Shown here piece after piece: positions 34,786 to 45,699 of a stretch of DNA of 64,000 nucleotides. Location of the stretch: positions 4,588,001-4,652,000 of the forward strand of contig CM074695.1 in NCBI GenBank assembly GCA_037367355.1. Reading direction: 5' to 3'. The notes beneath the pieces were generated by a model. That model was given only the letters and a program-made list of their open reading frames with translations. It made no database searches and was not told where the DNA came from. Position 1 is the stretch's first letter. Each line of letters begins with the position of its first letter. This stretch comes from Neoscytalidium dimidiatum (taxonomy: Eukaryota > Ascomycota > Dothideomycetes > Botryosphaeriales > Botryosphaeriaceae). The translations under genes and the position numbers were made by a program.

Positions 34786-36089
34786 GATGCTAATTCCAAC
34801 ACCGCCCACCACACCCACACAGCCTGCCACAGCCAGAAACACCTTACCATGCGAGCCTCAGACACACCACCCAGAAAAGCGGGATACCCACACCGCAGAG
34901 GAGGAGGAGGAGGAGGAGGAGGAGGAGGAAGGGGTCAGAACAGCACACAACCAAGCAAGCCATCAAAGACGCTCCTCTGCATCAAGCAGCCGCAGGTCCC
35001 GCAGGGAAGGGGTGAGCACCACGCGTCTCGCAGGCGCGCGCTCAAGCAAGGAAGAAAATAACAAAAAAAAAAAACAGGGGACCAACTGACTGGCCGACTT
35101 GCTCGCTGCGATGACGTCCGCGAGCAGCCGCGTTTCGCGGACTCGATTGTCAAAGGGAGGGGAAGAAAACAGTTGTCCACTACGGTTGTGAGAGAGGGAG
35201 GGAGGGGGGGGGAGGAGAGCAAGGATGATGGATGTCGGGCCAGGAACAAGCGCGAGGCTTGCAGGTGAGGTGCGGAGGCGGAGAAAAGAAAAAAAAAAAA
35301 AAAGCTTGTCGGCAGCGTGGCGAGAATCCGTTGGATTGGGGAAGGGCGTCGGCGAGCAGGGAAGAGGGGGTGTTGAGAGCTATCAGAATCGGGATTACAG
35401 GGGTGACAACGGTTCCGGGTACGTCTCTAGAAGCAAGCCAGTGCTGTCAAGCGGTGCGAGAAAACACGAGCAGATACGGGCTGAAACGGTTGTCCGTCAC
35501 CTGCGCAGCCCGGAGATCTGGCGGACAAAGTCCGAAAGCACCGAATCAAGCTTTTCACGAGGAGAGACTAAGAGCGAATAGGAAGTGCGCGGGAATGCGT
35601 TTGGTGGTATCATGATCCGTATTAGGTTAAACACTTCAAGTAGGTATTTGCAGTTCCAAGTTTGTTCGTCCGTCCGTTCCCAATTATCCGTAGAATTCCG
35701 ACATTGACAGGAACGGCAACGTCCACCACCTCCATATATCCAATATTACCAGTAGGCGGGTAAAAGAAAGTACGTGTGTATGTACGAGCACCTTCCTCAA
35801 TCCATAATGTGTGTCCAAGCTCTAGTAAGCCTCCTCCATCTTTGCTCCCAAAAACACAAAGAGCCTCCGTGCATGCACGTGAAATAGGAAAACAAGGTAG
35901 AAGGTGTGCAGGTATCCAAACCCGCACGCACGCGTATGCTTCGCATCAATGCCAACGGTAAGAAAAGAGAGTAAGAAAAAGAGAGATCCAATGCGCCAGA
36001 CTGCTTTTTTGATGCGCGCAGTACGATGAGTCAGGTGGAAGAACGCCGATCCAATGCAATAGGCCCAAAAGAAAAGTTCAGATGCTCAT

Positions 36090-39023
36090 TTACTCAGCAC
36101 GACTCTGCCTGCGGCTGCTGGGGGGTTGCTTGGTGAGCCTCTTCCGCCTCTTGCCCTCGCTGTCCCTGCTGTCGTTCCTAGCGTGGCCTTGTTGAGCAAC
36201 GGCGCGAGAGCTGGGTTCAGCATCGGTCGGCATGGAAGGCTGATGGACCTGGACATCCGGAACGCCGTAGGCGACAGAGCTGCGGCTGCGGCTGCGAGGG
36301 TCCATCAACGATTGCTGCTGTTGCATCTCAATGGCGAGGTCAACATCGTCACCGGTGCGGACAAAGCTGGCACGAGCAAGTGGGCTGCGACCTTGGCGAC
36401 CGGCGCTGCCGACGGAGCTGGTCGGGCGATGAGTAGCGGGTGGAATGGTTAGGCTTGCAGATGAGCTGTTGGCATTAGGGTTGGCGTAAGGAGATTGGTT
36501 GGAAGCAAGGGCTGGGTGGCCCTTGTTAGGGTCGACGTTGCTGCCGTACTCCTTCAATTCGGCCGCAAGAGGTGACTTGGAACGCGAGTACGTGCTGTTG
36601 TCGCTGGCAACACGGTTGTGCGGCGGGCGATCAGGCTGGCCGCTCACCGGAGACGGAGAAAGGTCGCGGGTGTCCTTGCGTTCGATGTAGCCGTAGCCGT
36701 AGCTTGAGCTGTCAAGTGAGTCAACGGACTCGTGGAACCCAGGTTTGCCTTGGCTGATGGGGCCATACTGGGCCTGGCTAGGGCCTTGCTCATAGAACGC
36801 ACCACCCGCCGGACGCTGAGCAGCTTGGGCAAGGTGATACTGCGCGACGCCTTCGACATCCATGACGGATTCGACGCGGCGGGGCATGTAGATCGAGTTG
36901 TTGCCACCGGAGGTCTGCGTGATGAACGAATCGAACGACTCGCGGGGGTGGAGCGGCAGGCGGGGCGCGTTCGGGTCGCGAGGAAGCATATCTGGGAGCG
37001 TGAGACCAGAATCGTTTCCTTGTTGGTACCAACCTCCTGGAAGCCTCTCCGCAGCTGCGAAACGACCCTCCAAGTGATCCGATGGCTGGAGCGGGAGCTG
37101 GGCTGCCCGGCCCTCCTTCTTTGACTTCTTGCGTTGGATCTCGGCGGCGGGCTTGAAGGTCTCGGGAACAACGTTGAGGTCGTCACCCGTCGCTTCGGCC
37201 TGCTCGATAGCAGCCTGGGGCGTCGTGTTGCTGTCGGCAGATCCGGCATCGGCACGAGGGCCACCCCAGGTACGCTGTCCTGCAGTAAAAATACCATAGA
37301 CCATGTAGCACCAGTTGAAGAAGGGGTTGACAACGAACATGATCGGATACAGCATAATCTTGTAGCGACCAAGCTTCGCGCCGAAGTAGAGCATGAGAAC
37401 CCAGTTGAGGCCGAGGGAGACGGCGATGAAGCCGACGGGAAGGTTGGAGATCTTTTGCGAGGTGGTAATGATGGAAATGACCATGATAAAGAAGAGAAGA
37501 GCAGTCGTCCGGATGGTGTTTTGCATGAAACGCACGATGCACAGGATAGTGTACCGTCTCCAAAGGCGGATGTCCGTCAGCATGCAGACCTCGTTGGTGA
37601 TGAATCCCAGGAACCAACGGCGACGCTGCTTGAGCAAACTCTTGTACGTCTGGACGGCCTCGGTCTTGCAGAAGGCGCCCGTGTTCATCTGAATCTGGTA
37701 GCGTTCCTTTGCACCGATCATGAACAAGTGAGTCAGCCAACGATCCTCACCCAAGTGGCACTTGCCATAGTCAAAGAGATCCTCGCACTGCTCAGCCTTG
37801 TCGGCGAAATAGTACTTGGCCATCTTACGGAAGGCAGAGAAACGGAGGATGGTGAGAGCACCGGGCAAGCACGTGACGGCGCCACATCCGGACTCGACGG
37901 AACGTTCGAAAAGCTGCCCGTGGATGTACTCCATGTCCTGCAGAATGGTGATCAGACTGTTCTTCTCGGTGGTGGAAGTAATGACACCAGTCATGGCCAA
38001 CATGTTCTGCTTGCTTCCCGGCTTGAGCTCCATCTCGTACATGAAGTTTTGGATGCAGACCTTGTCCAGAATGCAGTCAGAGTCGATGAACAGGACGAAG
38101 AGGTTGTCGTTCCGCTTGAGGTACTCGGAGTAGATCTTGTCGATGAGCTGGAACGTCTTCTTTTGGCAATGACGCTTTCCACCGTGCTTGAACCTGGAGA
38201 CGGTGATACGGCAGCTACGGTAGGTAACATCGATGCTCTTGGGGTAGGTGTCGAGGGTGAGCGGCACGCCAAGCTTCTCGATGGTGTTCAGGTAAAGCTC
38301 ATCCTCCTGGTCGCCATCGAAAGAGAGGAAGATGTGCAGGCACGATGGCGGATATTCGCAGTCGACCAAGGAGTCGATGGTGCGCATGAGGACCTCGGGG
38401 ATTTCCTTGTAGCATGGCATGATAATGACGACCTTCGGGGCGGAGGCCTCGTCCAACACGTGCTTGATCCTCTTGGTGCGACCAATGGAATGGGTGACGA
38501 GCTGGAAGACGCAGAAAAGCCAGGGAATGGTGAGCAGACCAGCAAAGGACCAGAAAGCGAACCATTGGAGGAACTCGACCATGGGGACGGGGAAGTACTG
38601 TACGACCTGCGAAGGAAGCGGCAGTGTGACAACCATGATCGGCAGGAAAATACATCTGCAAGCAAGTAGAGTCAGCCGATTGCAGCAATGTGCGCATCAC
38701 CTCGCGGATTGCCGTACCTGAGCGCAGTGAAGAGAATCATCATGATGATGGCCAGGACCTTGATGCTGGTGTTTTCGGCCTTGCGGTACACCTTGACCAG
38801 GCAGTACAAGAAAGCGGCAATCCAGAGAAACCATTCCAGCAGAGCCATAAGCATGATTCCGCCGACAATGGCGCAGTAAACGATCTGGTGGGACCGTCAG
38901 TGGACAGACTTCCCGCAGAGGTGGGGCAGCACTCACGTCCTTTACTGGCCACGGGTCAGTGATGGCGGGAACGCCATTCTCGTTCACCTCGCGGGCCACC
39001 AGGCCCAAAGCTTCACCCCACAT
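36090..39023 (-). CDS. Chitin synthase, division III (class VI/VII-like)
   Basis: Three exons, 39023-38937, 38884-38718 and 38655-36090, join in phase to 939 residues. Two membrane segments precede the catalytic region (YCAIVGGIMLMALLEWFLW; FLQWFAFWSFAGLLTIPWLF). Catalytic motifs are FVLFIDSDC (Asp at about 276 and 278), CLPGALT, HLGEDRWLT (about 386-393) and QRRRW (428-432), which binds the growing chitin chain. Further helices follow (ALLFFIMVISIITT, LGLNWVLMLYF, MLYPIMFVVNPFF). No myosin-like motor is present. The last 400 residues are a long Ser/Pro/Gln-rich, probably disordered cytosolic tail with several Arg/Ser clusters, ending SSRRQSRAE. It makes chitin from UDP-GlcNAc at the plasma membrane. 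Class assignment between VI and VII is from memory of domain layout and length and needs a tree. Confidence 0.93.
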
Positions 39024-42000
39024 TATTGCAGAGTCAAGACGAAGGTGTCGGGTAAGGTCTGAAGCGAGTGACGGTTGGAGAAAGGTGGATGGGGAGAAAG
39101 GGACTAAGCGGAGGGCAGGAGGAGCATGAGCAAGGGATTAAGCGTGCGCGATCCAGGCGGCGATGAATTAGGGTTGGCAAGAGGTGGACGGTTGCTTCAC
39201 CTGGGGCGTTAGCGAGTTTATGCGAAACGGGAAGGGGAGGTATTTTTTTTATTTTTGGCTCGGGGAGGCTGTTACCTTTGGTGAATGAGGCGGATGCAGG
39301 TGAATGCAGGTGCAGAAGAAGAAGGCGTCCAAGGCGCGGTGAGTTGCAGTGACAGGGCGGTGGTGGAGGGCAGCAATTGAGGTGGCGGAGGGACTCAATT
39401 GTAGCACGGCAGATGCGCTTGCTACCCGTCTGGCGGGATGGTCGCACAGCGCTAGAAAAAGCAGAAAACGAGAACGAGAGGGGCGCGGAAGCAGCGGACG
39501 GAGACGGCGAGAAGCTGAGGGGGGATATGGGTCTTTTCTGTTCTCGAAGACAGCGTCAGGCAAGCGCCACCTGCAATGCAGTCTTGGGTGCGCTGGACTG
39601 TCTCGTATCGCCCGGGTGGAGCAGAGGGCAGCGGCAGCGGGTGCACGATCAGCTGTGAGATCTGCGAGCGGTGAAGGGCGACGGTGACTAGCGGCGATCT
39701 GGCGCGCGAGAGTCGAGAGTCGAGAGCCGGGGGTTTGGCAGCGAGCGTGGGCGCAATGAAAGCGAGAGACTGGAGGTTAGGCAAGAGACAGGGTGAGGAC
39801 GAGGAGGAGGAGGAGCTGGAGGAGAGCGAGCGCAAGAATCAGGCAGGCAGGCCGCGCGCGGCGGAGGCGACGAGGCTCTTCATGCTGGGATATATACGGC
39901 TGCTGCAAGAGGCGTGCTCGCCGGCGGCCATGCCGCGTTTGGGCGAGCGGGCTAAGCAGCAGCAATAAACTGTGCTCGTTCGGGCGTGCTTGGCGGTCGT
40001 GTATGCGGATTGCGGGCCCTGCTACGACGGCACCATCGACGCGGCTCGCTCTGGGCGTTTACGTGCGGCCTGGCCTCTCTCCACCCTGACAGGGGCCTGC
40101 CAGCAGCGAACCACGCAGAGACTCTCCCATCCGACTGCCGGCCATGCCAGGGCCTGACGTTGCGGCGCCGTGGCTGCCAGCGGCACAGCGGTGCGTTGTC
40201 TCTGTGCTGCCAACAAGCCGCTGTTGCTGCTGCCGCTGCCGCTGCCGCTGCCGCTGCCGCCACCGCTGCGCCTGCGCTCACTTTCGCGCCCACTACCTCA
40301 CCACTCAGCTACGCGCGCAGCCGGACGATCATTCACACGCGCGCGCGCGCTCTCTCTCTCTCTCTCTCTAATCTCTCGCCTCTCGCCTCTCGCCTCTCGC
40401 TCGCGGGCGCGGTCACGGGCACTCGGCGCCACGGACAGGCGAGCATTGGGTGCCTGTCAGCAGCAGCACGGCAGCGGCAACGCACGCTTCTGGACGTGTC
40501 AAGCTCAGCGTGCTGGCGACGGACAGGCTTGGCCGCGCTCGCTTGGTGCCGGCGGCTTTGGCGAGAGCTTCCAAAAGCACAGCGACTGGCTTCCCCGGCC
40601 CGGTTGCTGCTAGCGGCGCGCGTCCATTGGCCCCTTGTGTTTCGGCCATGCGAATCGATGCCGATCATCTGTCGCACCACAGCGAATCCATCCCAGCGCC
40701 CCAAAAATAGCCTTTTTTTTTCCCTTCCGCCCACGCCAGTCTCTCCATCCGCCGCGACGCATCCCCAATCCGGAACCATCGTATGCTGCTGTGCCGTCGC
40801 AGCCTCGCAGCCGCCCGCCCACCCGACTCATTATCACACGCCTGTGCTCCTCCTGCCCGTCTCGCCTGTCCAGCAACGTGCGCGATCCCGGCGAGCACGT
40901 TCGCCCCAGTTGCACCTCGAAAAATGCTTTTTTTTTATTGTCCTTTCTCCTTCTCGTTGAATACTTTCAGCCGCCGAATTAATGTCCGCCCGTCGTATCA
41001 TGCCGCGCCGCCGCTCGAGGCCGCCTGTCGCCCTCTCGGCCTCGCCCGGACCCCGCAGCCGTCAAGGGCCCATGTCGCCGGGTGAGCAGGTATGGTCGGC
41101 CCCTTTTTGGCTTACCTCTCTCTCCAAGGCTTAACCTAGCGCGCACGCCTTCCAGCATCTTCCTGTCGTCGTACCTTGATCGGAATCTGCAAATCATCGG
41201 GCCCTAGGGGACACCCGGATCGTAGCGCGGCGATAGAGTGCGCTTGCTTAGCCTCCGACCATGACCTCAGAGAGCCCACTGCAATCGGGGTTCCCCAGTC
41301 CTGCCGCGCAAGCTCAGAAACATCCGTCAGGAACAGGCAACCCGACCCTCTCCAACTGCATTCGTGCCTGTTTCACCTTGCTGCGCCTTACCCTTAGTAT
41401 CTGATCGACTTCCATCGAAAAATACCCTCGACTCTGTCGCCTCCGTCACCTGTCTACGCGACGCGCGCCGCTAATAATCTCACACCATCCGCTGCCCGCG
41501 CCCGTTATGTCGTGCATCTCTCTTGATCCTTCTCTGCTGACTGCGCCGCCTGGGACATTGCGTTCAAGTAATACAAATCCAATTCTTCCGCCACTAGTTC
41601 CAGGCACCGGTACGCTTACTGCACTTGCAGCTGAAGTGCTTTGCGCCGGCTCAAGCCTCAACGCCATGCCCAGAAATGCGGATGCGGCGTCGACCACAGT
41701 TCTGGGGTAACTGCGCCTCCACCTCTCCCGTCCGTCACTTGGTTCCTGGTTTGCCAGCCACTGAGTCCGCCGTCACACTACTCGCGTCCTAATTTGCACT
41801 GCAATCGTAGGACCTAGGCCCGCTGAAAAAAAAAAAAAAAGATGCCTTCTCTGCTGCATTCCAGCATATTCCGCCCTACTTGACACTACATCCAGGCTGG
41901 ATCCATTGAACACTAAGCCGCTAGCTTGCAAAGCACTTACTTCACCGATTCTCGGCAGAGACCCGCATCTCGTATACATCTCTCTCCAACACAGACCCGC

Positions 42001-42864
42001 TGTCAAGGATAGAGGCTATGCTAGCGTGCCATCTGAATTGCCGAAGCCAAGCCGGTATCTCATCGTGTCCATCAAATTGGTAGTCGGAAACATCCATTCA
42101 GGAGTGCATCGCCCATGACATGCGTTATATCGATAGCTGGTTCTGCTAAGGTGCTGCGAACAGGCCAAGGAGAGGCTCCTGAAACACGAACGTGCTCGAT
42201 ACAGATGTGATGGCCAGGGCATCTCCGAACCCATGCACGAGGCACCTCGGATCCGAGAGTGGCTCCTGAATGAGGAAACATAAAGCCGAGCAGTTCATCG
42301 ACTTGTCCCGCTGTATAACCTACGCGGTGGAAACGTAGCGTGCCAAGCATGGGTCGATAATGCGAAACATGCATCTTATCACGCCTTTCGCCCTGCACAG
42401 GTGGGCCCGGTCTGATGTCTTATCAACAACACACATCTGCTCAATTTGATGTTCAGAGGCCTCCACAGCCTTTGCTCTTGATTTTTCCCACTTGCTAGGC
42501 AATTTCTACTGAGAAGCTTTCTCTCTCGTCTCACTTGAGATATCTTACTCCTCTCAATCTGTCAGGCTGCGTCTTGCTCCATGAGCGTGAGTAATGACGG
42601 TCTAGGCCACGTTTGAAGTTAATGCTCAATTAACGAGTCAATGTGGTTCCCGCCAAAGCGAGTGTGTTCTGTTTGAAGATGGCGTTAATAGCTCTGCACA
42701 GGTTGCTACCAGAATTCTCTTCTCCGCTCGCACATAAGTCCAACGAAAGGCCGTATGTTCTAATTCAACTCTCCATCCTAAAACCGTCACTCCTGTTTCC
42801 ATCGTGCAGAGCTATTCCAAACTGCACGTCTAAATATGATACTGCAAAAATATAAAGCTCCGAA
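39024..42864. other. Long gene-poor region upstream of the chitin synthase
   Basis: No gene is supported over 3.8 kb. The part next to the chitin synthase start is probably its leader and promoter. A (CT)n tract lies at 40350-40370, a (TGC/CGC)n-like triplet stretch at 40222-40270, and an A tract at 41826-41840. Short frames abound on both strands because of GC content. The small frame at 42016-42398 (-) has no family features that I know. Confidence 0.4.
40222..40270. repeat. Triplet-type (GCTGCC)n repeat
   Basis: Alternating GCTGCC/GCCGCT units, about 49 bases, in non-coding sequence upstream of the chitin synthase gene. A CT dinucleotide tract follows 80 bases further on. Confidence 0.7.
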
Positions 42865-43632
42865 TTACAGCGTCACCACCAACGTCTTCGCCGAAACTCC
42901 CTCCTTGGCCTTCTGCATATTCTCCAGCCCCTTCCCGACCACCTCCGCCTTCGGAGTCGGCACGAACCTCCCATCCTCCAGCGCCGCCAGCAAGAACTCC
43001 TCAAACACCGCCTTCCCAACCGGCGAAAACCTCGCCATACTCCCCCGAATCTTCTTCACCCGCACCCCCTCCGGCACAGCCTTCACAGTCGTGACCACCC
43101 TCTCCCAACCCTCGTCCACCTCCATCCCCTTCGCGATCTCCAAACACGCCTCAGCCGCGCCCCCGGCGCCAATCGAATCGAACACCCCGACGCACCGCCG
43201 GCCCCTCAGCGCGCCCAGCACCGCCTCCACCACCCCGTCCGCCCGGTAATCGAACACCCGCGCGCGTACTGCTGCGTTGCCCACCGACGCGGTCGCGACG
43301 ACGGCGTAGCCCGCGTTCGCCGCCAGCCGTACCGCGCACGACCCCACGCCGCTCGCCGCAGCCCCACACCACCACGACGTTTTTCTACTCCTCCTCCTCC
43401 TCCTCATCCCCATCCTCATTCTCTTCTTTCCCCTTCTCGGCCTTGCCCGCCCCGCCGAGCCTCGGGCACCGCAGCCCCAGATGCTCCGTCTCGACCTTGA
43501 CGATGATTTCGTTGGGCCCAGGCGTGGGGATTGGGGTTTCTTTGACTTCGAGCGGGTGGGCCTTCTCGGACGGGTGGGCCTTCTCGGAGACGAGGTAGGC
43601 CGCGGTGTTGGTCGGTTGGGCTTGTGCTGAAT
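42865..43632 (-). pseudogene. Decayed medium-chain (zinc-type) dehydrogenase/enoyl reductase-like gene
   Basis: The N-terminal strand of the family is clear on the minus strand (QPTNTAAYLVSEKAHP, then LEVKETPIPTPGPNEIIVKVE), but no ATG stands before it. SEKAHP is duplicated in tandem. The sequence then jumps within 30 codons to the nucleotide-binding half: NVVVVWG, a frameshift, AAASGVGSCAVRLAANAGY, FDYRADGVVEAVLGALRG, GVFDSIGAGGAAE, and a normal C-terminus ending KTLVVTL. About 100 residues of the catalytic domain are missing and replaced by a GAG/AGG repeat that carries a TAG stop in one frame. The open 184-codon frame (42865-43419) is therefore the back half of a broken gene. I read the whole as a deletion-type pseudogene. 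Confidence 0.75.
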
Positions 43633-44235
43633 TTCTCTTTGTGTGAAGCGTTGAGGTGTGGTATTTGTGCTGATGTGTACGTTTTTAGATCATGGCAGTG
43701 TTGCTAATAACCCTTTTAAGACGGGAGAGAATATTGCTTCAAAACGCACCCTTCCGCTTCCACAATGAGGTTTTACAATCCTGAGCTATTATTCTGCTGG
43801 GTGTTGCCTGCAGCTCGAGGACACATCATCTGCATCACGAAACCATCCTGGAGTTCGGTGTGTTCGGCCTCAAAGGTTGGCGGAGATAAGTCGCGAGGCG
43901 GCGTTAAACTGACGAGACGCGTCCTGAGGCGTTCGCCCATTACTCTTAGTAGTAATTTAGGAGAAGCCACAGAAATAAGCACAGTCCTACTTCGTGCTTC
44001 TGGAGCAATAGGAACGCACTGCGGATTAGCGGCGCGTGCGGGATATTCCAGCGAGTGGATCCTGAAAGGTAGGCTGACAGGACTGGTGAATCCTATGTCC
44101 GATAGGCCCAATTTCGACCATTCAACAGCTATTGGGGCTCGGCATATGTGCTGGCTGAGTGTTACGCTGGGCCCCGGGGCTAGGGGTAAACAGGGAGATG
44201 GGGGCGTCGGGGAAGTTCGCAGCGTCTAGAGATTC

Positions 44236-44460
44236 GCTTCCACTATCGGAATGTTTCTAGATACTATATATAGAGGATAGTAGCCGTAGCTAAAGAGAAA
44301 AAGATAGTAAGATGAATATAAAGTAATAATTGAATTTAATCATAAAGATTCTATCTACTATATTTATTTATTTATTATTTAATTCAATATTTATATAAAA
44401 GTTAAGCTTATTATAAATAACTAGTTAACTAGTATAGTGATACAATATTTCTATTACTAC
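44236..44460. repeat. AT-rich island
   Basis: About 225 bases that are strongly AT-rich (TTTATTTATTTATTATTTAATTC, in part, and ATAACTAGTTAACTAGTATAG). The second segment contains the short palindrome ACTAGTTAACTAGT. It contrasts sharply with neighbouring sequence and may be a mutated transposon remnant. Confidence 0.45.
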
Positions 44461-45028
44461 TCTTGGCGGAATTGAGGTTGTCAATTTGTGACCCGGTGCG
44501 CCAAATTCCGGCAAACGATAATGGTATTATTCGAGTCCTTCAATGTTCGCGGCGGGACGGAATGGTATTCCTTTACATTTTCGAGACTGGCGAATAACTT
44601 CTTCTTCCTACAAATTCCCCGTAGTTCTACATAATGATGTACGTATGGACTGACGGCATAGTATTCTTTTGGATCTACGAAAGTCAACATACATACCATG
44701 GCCTCGAAGATGCAATTTTATTTGCTAAAGGGAGAAATTTTCTATTGTCCAATTGGGCTCGAAAAGAAAGGAGCCTCTTAAGCAGCCTAGCGTAAAGACA
44801 AGAAATGAGATAGCTACGATTTGGGACCACTTTAGGGAGCAAAAACAATGCTCAAAGCGCACTGGTCCTGAGCTGATCTACATGCCCCCTTTCACGATCG
44901 AATATGAATGGATATAGCTCGAGAGGACGGAAGGTCGAGCTAAATCTCAATCTGTAACCATAAGTGACAAGTAGGTGATGCGACGAGCGATATCCGAACA
45001 CAATCGAAAGAGCGCTGTTAATTGAATA

Positions 45029-45076
45029 TATGATGATGGTGATGGTAATGATGATGATGATGATGATGATGATGAT
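45029..45076. repeat. (GAT)n microsatellite
   Basis: GATGATGGTGATGGTAATGATG followed by about eight perfect GAT units. Non-coding. Confidence 0.85.
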
Positions 45077-45699
45077 TCATATGTCCCGTTGGCCTCAGCG
45101 AACCATAGGGACAAGGAATGGTATTCTGCTATAAATTGCATTGAGATCCTGGTTTACCCGAGGTCTAGCACGCTGTATATTAAGAAGTCGTCCCTTACTC
45201 CTGTCTACCGAACTAAAACATAGGTGCAAATGAAAACAATAATAGAAAAGCTAGATAAAACTTAAGGAATTAAAAGGGAAATATGAGATTATAGCTGCCC
45301 TTCATGACCTCTCATACCGCCCCCTTCGAGGTCACTTCTCGAGTGCTGTCTGGTCTCTGTAGCTGTGCAACGGCTTTTCGGAGAAGTGACTGGTTTGCTC
45401 TGAGCACAGAGGCATGTTAGCAGAGATGGCGGCGCTGGCGGAACCAATCACGTGACTGGCAAGGTGAAGGACGCCGTGGAGGGTGCTTGGTACTGCAGGA
45501 CTTAGGTTCGTTGTGTTGTAACTTAGGCGAGATAGCGTAAGCTACGAGAACAATACCAAGATAGGTAGATATGTTTTCTCCCTTCCTCCTAGACATCGAA
45601 GCCACACGAAATATGTAATAGACAGAGGATGACTTGCATCTACAAACCAGGTCACCAACAAACCATAGAATCCATCTTTAGTTCATGCACGAACCCAAC

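Larger units (their letters stand above)
33992..36089. other. Gene-poor region with AT-rich island and repeats
   Basis: No gene is supported. It contains an inverted repeat (34249-34289), an AT-rich island (34666-34785), a (GGA)n run at 34901-34928 and A runs at 35057-35076 and 35286-35304. Short + strand frames at 34784-35089 and 35225-35615 are made of these repeats. Confidence 0.4.
43633..45699. other. Gene-poor, partly AT-rich region
   Basis: No gene is supported. It holds an AT-rich island (44236-44460) and a GAT microsatellite (45029-45076). Small frames at 43765-44229 (+) and 44481-44699 (-) show no recognisable protein. Confidence 0.4.

Noticed and set aside
37134..38669. 511-codon open frame on the + strand
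   Set aside because: Antisense to the chitin synthase catalytic region; composition follows the opposite strand.
43765..44229. 154-codon + strand frame
   Set aside because: Mixed composition with no motif; it ends at the edge of the AT-rich island.
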